From NCBI GenBank assembly GCA_023678885.1, contig CM042962.1:16630336-16694335 (forward strand): a stretch of DNA of 64,000 nucleotides. The letters run 5' to 3'. The notes beneath the pieces are model-generated. The model ran no database searches. It saw nothing but the letters and a program-made list of their open reading frames with translations, and was not told the DNA's origin. Position numbers and translations under genes: made by a program. The stretch comes from Pogostemon cablin (taxonomy: Eukaryota > Streptophyta > Magnoliopsida > Lamiales > Lamiaceae). Within the stretch, counting starts at the first letter, position 1, and the number at the start of each line of letters is the position of its first letter. Of the stretch, positions 11,293 through 23,400 are shown in pieces.

Positions 11293-11484
11293 CGTCGGAT
11301 TCCCCCAAATTGAAAGGTCACGTGCGTCGCACGTGACTATTTTCCGGCAAAAATCGAGGGTTCTGGCGAAAATTTGGCAAAATTGAAACAAAACTAATAG
11401 TTATGGGACAAAATCAATACAAATAATTTTTTTGGGACAAAATCTAATGTTTTCAATAGTTGTGGGACAAAAAACTTTTAACTC
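11293..11484 (-). repeat. MULE-1 right TIR
   Basis: Reverse complement of 8146-8340, ending ...AACTTTTAACTC. Confidence 0.85.
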
Positions 11485-11738
11485 AATTTATATATGTAAT
11501 TTTTAATTTTAATAGGGTATATCTAGAACTTGGAGTTTGTTTAGTAGATTTGGGGGTGCAAATAACCGCTGTGCACTGCAAAATATAATAAAGAGTGTTG
11601 TTAAATACACACCCATTTTTATTGAATACACACTCTCTATTAAATACAAACACCCTTTTATTATTTTAATTTTATTATATGCACATTCCCTTAAAACTCC
11701 AAATTACCCTTTTTAATTTTAAGATCAAACACCCCCTC

Positions 11739-11900
11739 TTAATCCCTATTTCTCTTATTATCAAATCTATTGGCATGAAACCCTAATTATTATTACAGTT
11801 TAGATCCGACCCCCCCCCCCTAATCCCTATTTCTCTTATTATCAAATCTATTGGCGTGAAACCCTAATTATTATTACAGTTTAGATCCGCTTTGACCCCT
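11739..11900 (+). repeat. Tandem duplication, 81-bp period, with C11 run
   Basis: The block aatccctatttctcttatta...cagtttagatccg occurs twice, at 11741 and 11822. The copies are almost identical and are separated by an 11-base C homopolymer (11810-11820). Confidence 0.9.
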
Positions 11901-11936
11901 CAAATATTAATGACAAAAACTTGTGTGTACCCGGGC

Positions 11937-11956
11937 GCACGGACCACACTCCGTGC
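11937..11956. repeat. Short perfect hairpin
   Basis: GCACGGA, loop CCACAC, TCCGTGC. Lies within MULE-2. Confidence 0.6.
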
Positions 11957-12536
11957 TCTTTTAGAATTTTATGTTAAATTGTATATTCTTTAGTATAAAA
12001 TATGTACCCTTTATTTTCTAAAGAAAAATATAAAATATTAATGAAAAGTATATACCATTTACAACAAAATGGTGTACCCTTATTAATTATATACCCTTTA
12101 GAACAAAACAATATACCCTTATCCATAATATTAAATTCTAAATGGTGTGCCCGCAAGTTTTTGCCTTTTGAAGAGTTATCTGTGGTTTTGGGGTAAGGTT
12201 TTGTGGCAAGACAAGTAGGGAAATTCTCAGGCGATTCGATCCACAAGCGCCGCCGGCTTTGAGCTTTTTCGATAAATTCTTCAATATAACAAGCTTTTGC
12301 ATCAGGATCTCTTCTTAGTCATAAAACTCCATTCTTTTACTATTACTCATATGGAGTGGGATGGTCTTCTGTTTCTTATGGTTAGGAAGTTGCTAGGTCA
12401 GATATCACTTACAGAGATGTGTAGAAAGAATTAATTAATTTATGATTTATTAGATTATTATAATAATGATGTATATAAAATATATAGGGGTGTGTATTTA
12501 ATGAAGTAGGAATAATTTAGACTTATTAAAAATATA

Positions 12537-12762
12537 CTCCCTCCTACCCAGGCTAAGAGAGTCATTTTTCCATTTTGGTCGTTTCACCCAAAGAGTCTCA
12601 TTTCCTTTTTTACACACATGGGACCCACACATCCTTTTAATACAATTAAAATATGGGACTCGCACTCCCACTAATACAATTAATCACTATACATTAAATA
12701 ATAATACTTTTTAATCTACGTGCAAAAAAGCAAATGACCCTCTTACGTCAGGACGGAGGGAG
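12537..12762. mobile_element. Stowaway-like MITE 5
   Basis: CTCCCTCCTACCC to GGACGGAGGGAG between TA dinucleotides (12535-12536, 12763-12764). The interior is the inverse complement of the 1685-1902 and 1926-2150 copies. Nested in MULE-2. Confidence 0.85.
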
Positions 12763-12837
12763 TATATTTTTTATTTTATAACAGTAGGGTGTGCATTTAA
12801 TAAAAAGGGGTGTACATTTAGTGAACCCTATAATAAA

Positions 12838-13629
12838 TCATAATTTAATCACACTTCATATTTTAGTATCATTTTCTAAAAAGTTATAGCAAGAGAGTGG
12901 TGTTATTATCATCAAGTGAGAGACAATAGTATGCTAATTATTTATCCTGCCTTCTATGAATATATATACATTTCATGAATTTAAGTACTCGTAAGAATAG
13001 TTCATTTTAAGTCCTAAGTTAGGTTTACAATCGTTAATTAAGTTGGTAGAAGCTAACAATTTAGTGTGTATTTTCTTCAGGTTCAAATATAGTATAGTTC
13101 ATTATCAACCATGCTAAAGTTTCCATAGCTTTTGTCCAAGAAAGCAACTAATTAGTAGTTTTATGTTATCTATAATGCAAATATAGAGGTTGTTTTTTAG
13201 CATAATTTGAAGTTTGAACTATGGTAGTTTCTCATGACATTGTATAACTTGGGATATGGATCCTCTTTCTTTACTATTCTGTAAATTTTCTCAATTTCTT
13301 TTAATTTACGTCATTCAATTAATATCTATGAATATAAATTTGCTACATCACCATAAGCACAATGTGAGAAAAACAAAAAGCAAAGATTAAATCATTATTT
13401 AAAATTTAATTATATAATAGTGGGTGACATGTCAAACTGTGGTTGGTAGAAATAACGGTTAAAGAAAATTGACGTAAATTGACAGAGTAAGAAATGGAGA
13501 AGATCCAGATCCGTATAACTCGTGGGTAAATCCATCTAGTTTGTTAAGACTAAACGGATACATATGTAATTTATGTATGCGTCATAATATCCTAAGACAA
13601 AGTCTCTTGTGAGTGTACCCTGGTGCAGG
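12838..13629. other. AT-rich intergenic DNA, nothing recognised
   Basis: No supported gene, RNA or element boundary. Confidence 0.5.
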
Positions 13630-14344
13630 GGCTTTAGCAACCCCCCTCTGATTTTGTAAAAATTCTATAGTAGTAGATATTTTCTATTTATGTTGTCTCA
13701 ACTATTATATACACTTTTAATAATAATAAATATACATTAAATAAGTATATCCCTATATATCAATATTCCAAAAATCTCACATACTTCTTATATTTTTTAT
13801 CAATCTCAATCATTTTATTCATCATTTTTTTCTATTGAATTATTAAAAAATAATTATTTTATCTATCTTACATTATTCATTCAAAAAAATACATTTTATT
13901 AATCTCTATGCACTTCAATGTATGAAAAAATATCTCAAACGGAGGGAATGTTTATTTTCCGAAATAATGATTTTTAGCCCCCCAAACTATCTAATAGTTA
14001 TTCTTATGAAAAATTTAATCGTTTACCATGATAATATATATATATATATCACTTTTATCACTGACCTTGTAATTCATTTTGAATCAATGGAAAGAATCGT
14101 CTTCATTTTTCTTAATTTTTGTCACTAACTTTATAATTCATTTTGAATCAATGGAAAGAGTCGTCTTCATTTTTCTTAGTTTTAAACGTTGAGAATGTAT
14201 GAAAATATCTCTAAATTCTTTTTGAAAGTTAGTCATGCTTTTATATTGTGTTACTTCATATTATTTAATATTTGAATATGGATAATGATCAGACATGTTT
14301 TTTTATCTTTAGACCCCGGAAAAATTGTCTAGCTCCGCCTCTGC
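13630..14344. mobile_element. Decayed hAT-like element fragment
   Basis: The right edge reads cccggaaaaattgtctagctccgcctctg; its complement begins CAGAGGCGGAGC, typical of plant hAT ends. The left edge (tgcaggggctttagcaacccccc) could be a degraded partner. An imperfect repeat (ttcattttgaatcaatgga) occurs twice near 14080 and 14150. No matching 8-bp duplication was found, so the boundaries are soft. Confidence 0.35.
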
Positions 14345-15144
14345 CTTTCTCACGAGAGATTATCCCTTAAACAATGACATTGATCATCTCACATAATTTG
14401 ATAGACAATTGTATTGACTTACGAAATTATAGCAGTATGTGATGAGTTATAGAGAGAATATTAAGACGGACAAAAATATAGTAAGGTATTAATGTATTAT
14501 TGTCTAATCTCTACATATTTTTAAATGCTAATACTATCATGTTTAAGTGTTGTTCAAATCTCAAATTAGTGAAATCTTTTTTTTTTATGGAGTACTGAAT
14601 TTTTATAAAATATATTTTTTTAATTTTTTTAATAATCTATTTTTTACAAGATTAAAATATATTTTTGAGTATCAGAAGTATTTCAAATGGCATGATTTGA
14701 TTAAGGATTTTAAAATCCTTAAAATTCGTTCATTTAAATTCATAAATTATAAATTCGTTAGTATCATATTGTAGCCAAACATAAAGAAGAAATTTGAAAG
14801 AGAGTTACCTCCAGCGATTCAAACACAACTTCAAGTTAATTTGATTCAGCTTGATTTCAACCAATTTTGCAAGCCTTAGGCCTAGTTGTGGAGTGAAAAC
14901 AAGTGATTTTTTTTAAGGAAAAGTTGAGTATCAAGTGATCTTGAGTTGGACGTGAGATGGATAAAAAGTTATAACATTATTAACAAAAAGTGATATTCAA
15001 TCAATAAAAAGTGATAATAGTATAACAGTAAACTATTTTATGAACAATTTATACTACAAATAAAAAGTAATAATATCGAAAATGATAATAATGTTATCAC
15101 TCTTTATTTGTCTCACCATAAGAATTTACGTGAGACGATCTTGT
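14345..15144. other. AT-rich DNA with scattered gtgataa / ttatcac motifs
   Basis: Between about 14915 and 15145 the motifs aaaaagtgata, ttatcactcttt and gtgagacgatctt resemble those at 56300-56470, 57290-57530 and 60420-60870, so a dispersed non-coding repeat is likely. Nothing else recognised. Confidence 0.4.
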
Positions 15145-15336
15145 ACATGTCTTGAATTTTGAGTTAACATTATTATGGGTGTTATTACACCTATATGTGG
15201 TGTGACGCTATGTACCGTAAAGGCAAAGGATATGTGCGGAATATGTCTTGACTTTTGAGTTAACATTGTTATGGGTGTTATTATACCTATATGTAGTGTG
15301 ACGCTACGCGCTGTAGAGGCAAATGATATATGCAGA
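15145..15336 (+). repeat. 96-bp tandem duplication spanning the left junction of LARD-1
   Basis: Two copies starting tgtcttgaattttgagt and tgtcttgacttttgagt, 96 bases apart. Each includes the target sequence aacat followed by the LTR start (tattatgggtg or tgttatgggtg). Confidence 0.8.
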
Positions 15337-15738
15337 ATATTAACAAAAATCGTGAGGAAGAACTTAAGAGCCGAGGATAATCTTCACACAACAAGGCAAT
15401 GGACTTACATTCCTGAGGATAAGTTATTTCATTATCCTCAACCTGGATAAAGATAAGTCCTTCCTACATCTCAAGCAGAATATAATTTATCCACTTCTGC
15501 TTATTCTCGATCTGCCTGAGGATAAGTCCCGCACATTCCCTAAGTCCAGCAAAATTGGGTTTATTCCCTTCCATTTATCCTCAACCTATCGACATTGTGT
15601 ATCGTTAGCTCAACTATACAACATGGAATGGAGAAATATATCCCTTTCACTCATCATACATCAAGATACTCTTTCAACCAATGGAGAGAGGTTGAGACCA
15701 CTCCCATAACAAATTGATTCCTCTCAACACATGGCGAC
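15267..15738 (+). repeat. LARD-1 5' LTR, left part
   Basis: Matches the 3' LTR at its start (tgttatgggtgttatta) and again from ctctttcaaccaatggag onward. It is cut by hAT-1 immediately after atggcgac. Confidence 0.8.
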
Positions 15739-16130
15739 TTGGGGTGGACGAAAATACTGAAATATCGGTATACTGCATTTATCGTACCGTTAAATAATGA
15801 AATTATCAAAAATTTTAGCATACCAAAAAATCGATACGGTATTATGATACCGTACCCATTTTTTGTTATGGTATCGGTAAGCGAAATACCGATATATTTA
15901 TCGATATTTCGATTTATACCGGTATACCGAATTATTCATTAAATTAAATTAATAATATTTATATTACTTTATATAAATAAATTTTTAATTTTAATTTTTA
16001 ATACGACGGTGTAATGAAGAAATAATAAATTAAGAATTAAGTAAATTTATCCACCACGAATATTATAATGAAACTCTTATTTGGGAATTAGAAAAGAATC
16101 CAGAAGGGTAGAAGTTGCGAACCCTATAGC

Positions 16131-17849
16131 TGTTGAGAGTGAAAATAAACGTGTTTTGGGCCTTGATTTGCATGGAAATGGAGTACTATTTGGTCTTTTA
16201 TCGAGACGAATCGATACGTTTATGGGAAAGGCACGAATCAAAGGGTACAAGGGCTATTTGAGCATATTCATATAAGAAAACAGGTAAAAAAGGCATGAAA
16301 TTGGATGACACGTTTTTGGAGGCGAAATCAAGGTGTTGTTCGACCAAGCTGGCTTGTTCGACGTTCAATAGGTGGTCGAACGGGAGGTGACAAGTCGAGT
16401 AGATTGCCAAAGCCCGTCCAGTGAGCCTGTTCAACTTGGAGGAGTTGCTCGACCAAGATCAATCTGATCGAGCAAGAGCGGTTTGGTCAAGCAAATTGCC
16501 AAAGTTGTCCAGAATGTTTGTTCGACCAGAGACTTCTTGTTCGACTTGGATGTCGAGGTCGAACGGCGTGTCGCTGAATGCTATTTATGGTAATTCCGGA
16601 TGTCTTTCACCAAATTTGACGTGTGCTTCAAGCAAAGGCCCATCCTAAGCCCATAAGGAGATCCTATGTGTTTAAAAGAAGGCCTTCCGCAGGAGAAAAA
16701 GAAGAGATACAACACATTAGAATAGAATCATATTGGAGAGGAGAGAGCCACAAATCCATCCTACACCTCACAAAGGGGGATCACCCCCAACCATCATTCA
16801 CATCCTTTCCTCCATAAATCCATAACTTTGAAGTTTCGTCTGTGGAATCAAGAGGAGAACCAAGAGGAGGATTCAGGATGGAGAATGACGCGATGACTCT
16901 CATGTCTAGGGTTTTATTCGTTTCCTAATTTATCTTATATTTTCCAGACATACGGGTAAGATTTATCCAACACCCATGATTGTTCTTCGCAACATCATGG
17001 GCTAGAGCCTTTTTGGTAGAACTAGGGTTGTGAAGGTTTTACGAGTTAATTGAACTTTCGTGTATAAACTCCGTACAACACTACTTGTGGATTTATTTTA
17101 TATATGATAGTGCTTTCTTAATCCATATTCACGGTCGTTTTGTGCATCTTCAATTGGTATATAGAGTCTGAATATATATCTTGGTTGTAGATTGAGTGCG
17201 TTCACCACTGAACAGGATTCAATGTTATGATTCTAAGTGAGGGGACTCCAAAACTTCATTAGAACTATTATATATAAATACTTATTAATTGAATTGAATT
17301 CGAGTTATTAAGTAGGATAAAGAGGATAATTTTATAGTACCTATAAAGGGAGATCATATCGGGTTAGAGTATCAATTGGCCAGGAAAATAATTGATACTG
17401 ATAGTACCTAGAAAGGGGGTGGAATTATATCTCTTGCTCCGAAATTATTCACACGTGTTACACGCATATTTACTTGTGTCTATAGAGTAGATAAGCATGG
17501 TTTAGTGATGCGTCCATATTCCACAAGGCAGAGTCGGATATCAACACACGAAAGGGAGATTAATGAGTGAAACTGGATTATCCTAGAGCTACCTATTCTC
17601 CTACTTGATCCACTTTCGTATTCTTCGAGTGATAATTTATTTTAATTGTTATTTTAATTAATTGTTTCATATATTATAATTAAATTCCACAAACTTAATT
17701 ACCATCTTGTCTTAATTAATTTAGTAAATAATTAAATTGATAATACACCGTCCTTTGGGTTCGATAATTCACTTTGTCGCTTGCTTAAGCTGCAACTGAT
17801 ATCCTTAATACTTGGGGATTAATTTTTCGTGCAAAGAAAACGCGCATCA
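16131..17849 (+). repeat. TRGAG-1 5' LTR
   Basis: TGTTGAGAGTGAAAA ... cgcgcatca, near-identical to 21679-23395. Contains a cluster of ttcgacca/tggtcgaa words at 16339-16560. Confidence 0.92.
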
Positions 17850-17855
17850 AGTTCT

Positions 17856-17873
17856 TGGCGCCGTTGCAGGGGA
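17856..17873 (+). promoter_or_regulatory. TRGAG-1 primer-binding site (tRNA-Asp type)
   Basis: TGGCGCCGTTGCAGGGGA, seven bases after the LTR. One base differs from the complement of the plant tRNA-Asp 3' end as I remember it. Confidence 0.75.
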
Positions 17874-18021
17874 CGGCTATTATTATTAGTTTATTATTTC
17901 TACTTGATTAAGACTTTTATTTGTGATTATTTAATTCTATCTAACCTTGAATTTTTCTGAGATACTTGTGCACTAGGAAAAGGAGATGAAGGAAAGAAAC
18001 GAATAACACATTGAGCTAAAC

Positions 18022-19703
18022 ATGGCCGGAGCAAGGAAGAATCCGGATAGTGTTGCCATACGTGAAATTTTTACGAACTATGGGATTGGTAACATGGGGT
18101 TGATAGGAACAAGGGGGGAAGATGATGATTTTGAGATACATCCCGCTCTTATTAATATGATGGAGAAGAATCCCTTTTTTGGAGGTTGCTTTGAAGATCC
18201 ATATCATCACCTCAAAAGATTTCTTGGTTATGCAAACACTCAAAATGGAGCTGAAGCTAATGACAATGCTAGGCGGATCACCCTATTTAAATTTTCTTTG
18301 ATTGATAAGGCAGAGGCTTGGTATGAGACTCTTGATGCCAATGATTGCACTACATGGGACCAACTGCAGCAGAAGTTCTTGGAGAGATATATGTCACCCT
18401 CAAGGATCTTAAAAATGAGGCAAGAGATCACTCGATTTGTTATGAATCAGGGTGAGAAATTTTGAGAGGCGTGGGACAGGTTTAAAGACATGCTCAGGAG
18501 GTGCCCATAACATGGGATGTCTAAGGCTGAATACATAAGTATCTTCTACTATGGATTGGATTGTGAGTTGCGTGTTTTTATTGATGCATCCTCAGGAGGA
18601 GCGCTGTTATCTAAGACAGCACTTGAAGCAGAAAAGTTATTTGAAGTCATCTCTATGAAGTCACGTGACTGGCCTACAGAAAGAGTAAGAGGATCATATG
18701 TACTTGACAAGGTAGCGCATATTGAACATCAAGTGGAGAAGTCAAATAGGGATGATGAGATCGTCTCTAGTCTAGCTAACATCACAAGCTACTAGAATCC
18801 CAGCAGAGGCATATCACAGAGTTGACACAAAAGGGGCCTAGTATGAAGCAGCACGAAGCGAAGAGTGTTGAAGCTACCTTCAATCGATACATGACTGAGA
18901 CTAATGCAAGGGTTGACTGCATCGAAGCGAGAATGAATGTTGATCATGCATATTTCTCTAAGCAGTTGAAGGACCTTACTTCGATTATGGGGCAAATGGG
19001 TGCGAATGTGAATCAAATAATACAAACGTGGGAGAATAATGCCATCACATTGAGGTCCGGCACGCAGTACGAATGTCCGATGATGTCGGCGAGCGAGAAC
19101 GAAGGACCAGACCTGATGGTCGAGCTGAGGTTGAATAAACTTCAGAGAAACAGAATCCCAATGCTCTGTTTTATGCCCCGCCATTCGACCAGAGCACTGC
19201 CATTCGACCAGACTACCTTGGTCGAACAACAACTGGGGAAAGAAGGAATCGCGATTAGAGCTGTCGTTCGACCAAAGCACATTCGTTCAACCTGACCATC
19301 TTGGTCGAACGGAGGTCAAACAACAATTAGAGAACTAGAACTCGCGATCAGAGCATCCGTTTGACCAGTCACAGTCTGTTCGACAGACCATTTAGGTCGA
19401 ACAGTGGTCAAACAACGTCATTCACCGCCCGTTTCGATATCGAATGCTACACCTGCTGTTCAGAGTACTCCAATGCCATCCCAAGGGCAGAATACTGAGC
19501 TTATAGTGGAGAAGAAGTGGGAAAGAGCAAAGAGGTTGAGAGCCGAGAACCTTAGACTACAGATGGATAATGAAGATGTGGTTTTCTCTCTTGATCAAGC
19601 AATGAAGATGCCCATGGAGACTCAATCTTGCAAGAGCATTGATGTTGTTTCTAACTTGTTTAATCTTGATTTTTCTAAGATAGATGATTCTGAATTCGAG
19701 TGA
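18022..19703 (+). pseudogene. Athila-like gag polyprotein, broken (TRGAG-1)
   Basis: Starts at ATG 18022. The capsid-like part has FEIHPALINMM, GCFEDPYHHLKRFL and DKAEAWYETL followed by WDQLQQKFLERY, the usual plant gypsy gag core. A TGA at 18463-18465 (GEKF*EAWDRF) and a TAA shortly after (RCP*HGMSK) interrupt one frame. Both fit C-to-T change of Arg and Gln codons. The frame continues to a stop near 18793, then shifts by one for 18822-19280 (NNAITLRSGTQYE is the typical spacer before the protease in Athila). The last open part is 19404-19703. No zinc knuckle was seen. Not functional as it stands. Confidence 0.8.
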
Positions 19704-21661
19704 AAGATTGACAAGGAGGTGTCTAGACAGTCATGGGAGGAAGTAAATTCCAAGGATCATATACTTGTGACCAAGAAAGGTGAGATGTTGAGGGTAGATA
19801 AGAAGAGGGAAAGAAAGTACTTAAAGGTGAGAATGCGACAAGACCGTCCTCCGATCAAGTAGCCTATAAAGGTTACATCCGTCGTGACTCTCCGACGTTA
19901 AATATGAGTGTCTGTTGGGGGCTTGCCCTTCTATTTTATTGCTTTATTTATTTCGTGTGAGTAAGAAATTTTTATATTTAAGGTGCTTACTAATCGGCAA
20001 TTACATCTCTTTGCAAACTTAGTTTCAACTTACGTTTTTACTAAGTTTGGGGGGTGTGATGTTATTACCTCATTGAAGCACCAAGAGTATAATCTTTTCT
20101 TTGTAATGTTTGCTAGGGGAGTTGATTTTTTGCAGTATGTTGAAACTTTAATCGGTTTTGATGTGTCGATTTTTTGCAATTTGCCTAGTATTCTGTGATG
20201 TTTCTAGTGTGTGGAGTCAATTAGGTAGTCAATTGATTCTTTCTTATAGTTCTCCTATTTTATTATCGACAAATCATGTGATGATGAGTTTGTTTGAGCT
20301 TTGATAATAGAAAAAGGTAGAAGAGTGGCAAGATAATCGAGTTGAACAACTTGAGAAGCTCGTACATACATTGAAGAAAAATCAGGTGCCCTCATTTTCT
20401 TATTCTAATTTTTACGTATGCAACAAGAGAGTTGAAGGATTGAGTTTTGGTGATCCACATGTGAGCTTATATGTTTAAATCGTTCTTGAAATTCATATGC
20501 TCTTGAAATTGATGAAGGAATTGTACTTGTTTTATATTGTGTTATGAAGTTCTATGTGTACTTGTGGGATATTGCTTACCATGAAAGGTGCTCTGTTACT
20601 TATTAAAAACCCATGTGAGATTTTGAGCCTCGTTGATCATGTACATAATCACATGATTTCTTTTCTGGTGAGTATCGTTCTTGTGTGTATTCTAGAATTT
20701 GTTTCTTGTCTTACTTGAAACTACATGTGTGTTAGATGATGGGAAATGATTTTAGGCCATCCTTGAATTTATGAGTCACTTTGCCAAATAATTTCCTACC
20801 AAATAATTATATATCCATAGTTAGCCCTTTTGAGCCTGAAAGTCTTATTTCTTTGGCAACCTACGAAGATAGCTACTTTGATATCCTACTTGAGCCTCAA
20901 ATTCCTATATTTAGTGGAGAATTAAATGCTGTCAAAGTGTGTGAAGTTGATTTTGATGGAGTTTGGAAGGAATAAAGTATTTGGAGCTGTACAAGTGATT
21001 ATGATATTGAAAATAAGTTGCTTAAAGGTAGTGCCCGAAACTGGTACCCCTAGATGTTAGAGGTAGTATCCGAAACTGGTACCTCAAGAAAGAAAAAAAA
21101 AAGGAAAGATATTGAGCTTGAAGAAAAAGGAGAGAAAAGAAAATTAGAAGAACATGAAGCTGGATAGCCTTGAAGTGAAAAAAATCTGCAGTACAAAAGA
21201 TCTTCAGTTTTAATTCTCTACTAATTGAGTCACTTTATCCATATGTTTCCTACCCTTACCAAAGAGCCAACATTACATCCTAATGAAAGTCCTTTTTGAT
21301 TCCATTGTCGAATCATACCTTTTAGTGGTGGAGAGTTTGAGATACTTGGCAAACTTATGGTTACGCGTGCACTTGAATTGAATTTGAGCGTAAACACCTT
21401 AACCTATAAGTGTACATCTTTTACACTTGAGTGCGAGTGATATATACTTCCCGTGAGAACATGTCAATAGAGCATTTTAATTGGTGGTGATTGTCTTAAC
21501 TTGTATGCTATGAATTGAGAATTACATGTAATAAGAGTTGCATGACCTAAGTTGAGGACAATTGTATTTTGAATATGGTATGAGTCATAGTCCTTGTTTC
21601 CCCGCTAATTTTCTTACTCTCTTTCTCTTTATTTTTATTTTGTTGCCTCGGGATGAGCAAT
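19704..21661 (+). other. Non-coding tail of TRGAG-1
   Basis: Just after gag, ctccgacgttaaatatgag...ctgttgggggcttgcc resembles the sequence that normally follows pol in Athila-like elements, so the missing pol was deleted between gag and this point. The rest is AT-rich with no coding frame that I recognise. Confidence 0.55.
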
Positions 21662-21678
21662 GGGTAAGTTTGGGGGTT
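21662..21678 (+). promoter_or_regulatory. TRGAG-1 polypurine tract region
   Basis: gggtaagtttgggggtt immediately before the 3' LTR. Confidence 0.6.
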
Positions 21679-23395
21679 TGTTGAGAGTAAAAATAAGCGT
21701 GTTTTGGGCCTTGATTTGCATGGAAATTGAGTACTATTTGGTCTTTTATCGAGATGAATCGGTACGTTTATGGGAAAGGCACGAATCAAAGGGTACAAGG
21801 GCTATTTGAGCATATTCATATAGAAAAATAGGTAAAAAAGGTCGGAATTGGAAGACACGATTTTGGAGGCGAAATCAAGGTGTTGTTCGACCAAACTGGC
21901 TTGTTCGACCTTCAATAGGTGGTCGAACGGGAGGTGACAAGTCGAGCGGATTACCAAAGCCTGTCCAGTGAGCCAGTTCGACTTGGAGGAGTTGCTTGAC
22001 CAAGATCAATCTGGTCGAGCAAGAGCGGTATGGTCGAACAAATTGCCAAAGTTGTCCAGAATGTTTGTTCGACTAGGGGCTTCTTGTTCGACTTGGATGC
22101 TGAGGTCGAGCGGCGTGTTACTGAATGCTATTTATGATAATTCTGGATGTCTTTCACTAAATTTGACATGTTCTTCAAGCAAAGGCTCATCCTAAGCCCA
22201 TAAGGAGATCTTATGTGTATAAAAGAAGGGCTTCCGCAGAGAAAAAGAAGAGACACAACACATTAGAATAGAATCATATTGGAGAGGAGAGAGCCACAAA
22301 TCCATCCTACACCCCACAAAGGGGATCACCCCCCAACCATCATTCACATCCTTTCCTCCATCCATCCATCACTTTGAAGTTTCGTCTGTGGAATTAATAG
22401 GAGAACCAAGAGGAGGATTCAAGTCGGAGAAGGACGTGACGACTCCCACATCTAGGGTTTTATTTATTTTCTAATTTATCTTGTATTTTCTAGACATCCG
22501 GGTAAGATCTATCCAACACCCATGATTGTTCTTCGTAACATCATGGGCTAGAGCCTTTTTGGTAGAACTAGGGTTGTGAAGGTTTTACGAGTTAACTGAA
22601 CTTTCGTGTATAAACTCCGTACAACACTACTTGTGGATTTATTTTATATATGATTGTGCTTTTTTAATCCATATTCACGGTTGTTTTGTGCATCTTCAAT
22701 TGGTATATAGAGTATGAATATATATCTTGGTTGTAGATTGAGTGCGTTCACCACTGAACAGGATTCCATGTTATGATTCTAAGTGAGGGGACTCCGAAGT
22801 TTCATTAGAACTATTATATATGAATACTTATTAATTGAATTGAATTCGGGTTATTAGTAAGATAAAGAGGATAATTTTATAGTACCTATAAAGGGAGATC
22901 ATATCGAGTTAGAGTACTAATTGGCCAGGGAAATAATTGATACTAATAGTACCTAGAAAGGAGGGTGAAATTATATCTCTTGCTCCGAGGTTATTCACAC
23001 GTGTTATACGCATGTTTACTTGTGTCTATAGAGTAGATATGCATGGTTTACTGATGCGTCCATATTCCACAAGGCAGAGTCGGACATCAACACACGAAAG
23101 GGAGATTAATGAGTGAAACTGAATTATCCTAGAGCTACCTATTCTCCTACTTGATCCACTTTCGTATTTTTCGAGTGATAATTTATTTTAATTATTATTT
23201 TAATTAATTATTTCATAGATTATAATTAAATTTCACAAATTTAATTACAATCTTGTCTTAATTAATTTAGTAAATAATTAAATTGATAATACGCCGTCCT
23301 TTGGGTTCGATAATTCACTTGGTCGGTTGCTTAAGCTACAACTGATATCCTTAATACTTGGGGATTAATTTTGCGTGCAAAGAAAACCCGCATCA
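21679..23395 (+). repeat. TRGAG-1 3' LTR
   Basis: Pairs with 16131-17849 and ends acccgcatca, followed by the atagc target repeat. Confidence 0.92.
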
Positions 23396-23400
23396 ATAGC

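Larger units (their letters stand above)
8146..11484. mobile_element. Mutator-like element (MULE-1), non-autonomous, with captured DNA
   Basis: Long TIRs (8146-8340 and 11293-11484) begin GAGTTAAAAG and share blocks such as cataactattagttttg and gacgcacgtgac. The flanking duplication is aatttatata at 8136-8145 and 11485-11494, 9-10 bp as expected for Mutator. No MURA transposase was found. The cargo is a small dispersed element with a mitochondrial-type insert (8543-10549) and a GC-rich block (10600-11100), so it is Pack-MULE-like. Confidence 0.85.
11593..12828. mobile_element. Mutator-like element 2 (MULE-2), non-autonomous
   Basis: A perfect 9-bp flanking repeat tataataaa (11584-11592, 12829-12837). 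TIRs of roughly 45 bp: left gagtgttgttaaatacacac..., right ...ggggtgtacatttagtgaaccc, whose reverse complement matches with several mismatches. There is no transposase. It holds a tandem duplication, a short hairpin and a nested Stowaway. Confidence 0.7.
16131..23395 (+). mobile_element. TRGAG-1: gag-only Athila-like LTR retrotransposon
   Basis: Full structure: TSD atagc at 16126-16130 and 23396-23400, LTRs of about 1.72 kb, a primer-binding site, a broken gag and a polypurine tract. Only 3.8 kb lies between the LTRs. No protease, reverse transcriptase, RNase H or integrase motif was found there, so it is a non-autonomous terminal-repeat-with-gag element. It sits within hAT-1. Confidence 0.88.

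Noticed and set aside
13630..14344. A complete hAT element
   Set aside because: Only one convincing end was seen and no 8-bp duplication, so it is reported as a fragment with low confidence.
18792..19280. Minus-strand open frame of 162 codons
   Set aside because: Antisense to the TRGAG-1 gag spacer; no family resemblance.
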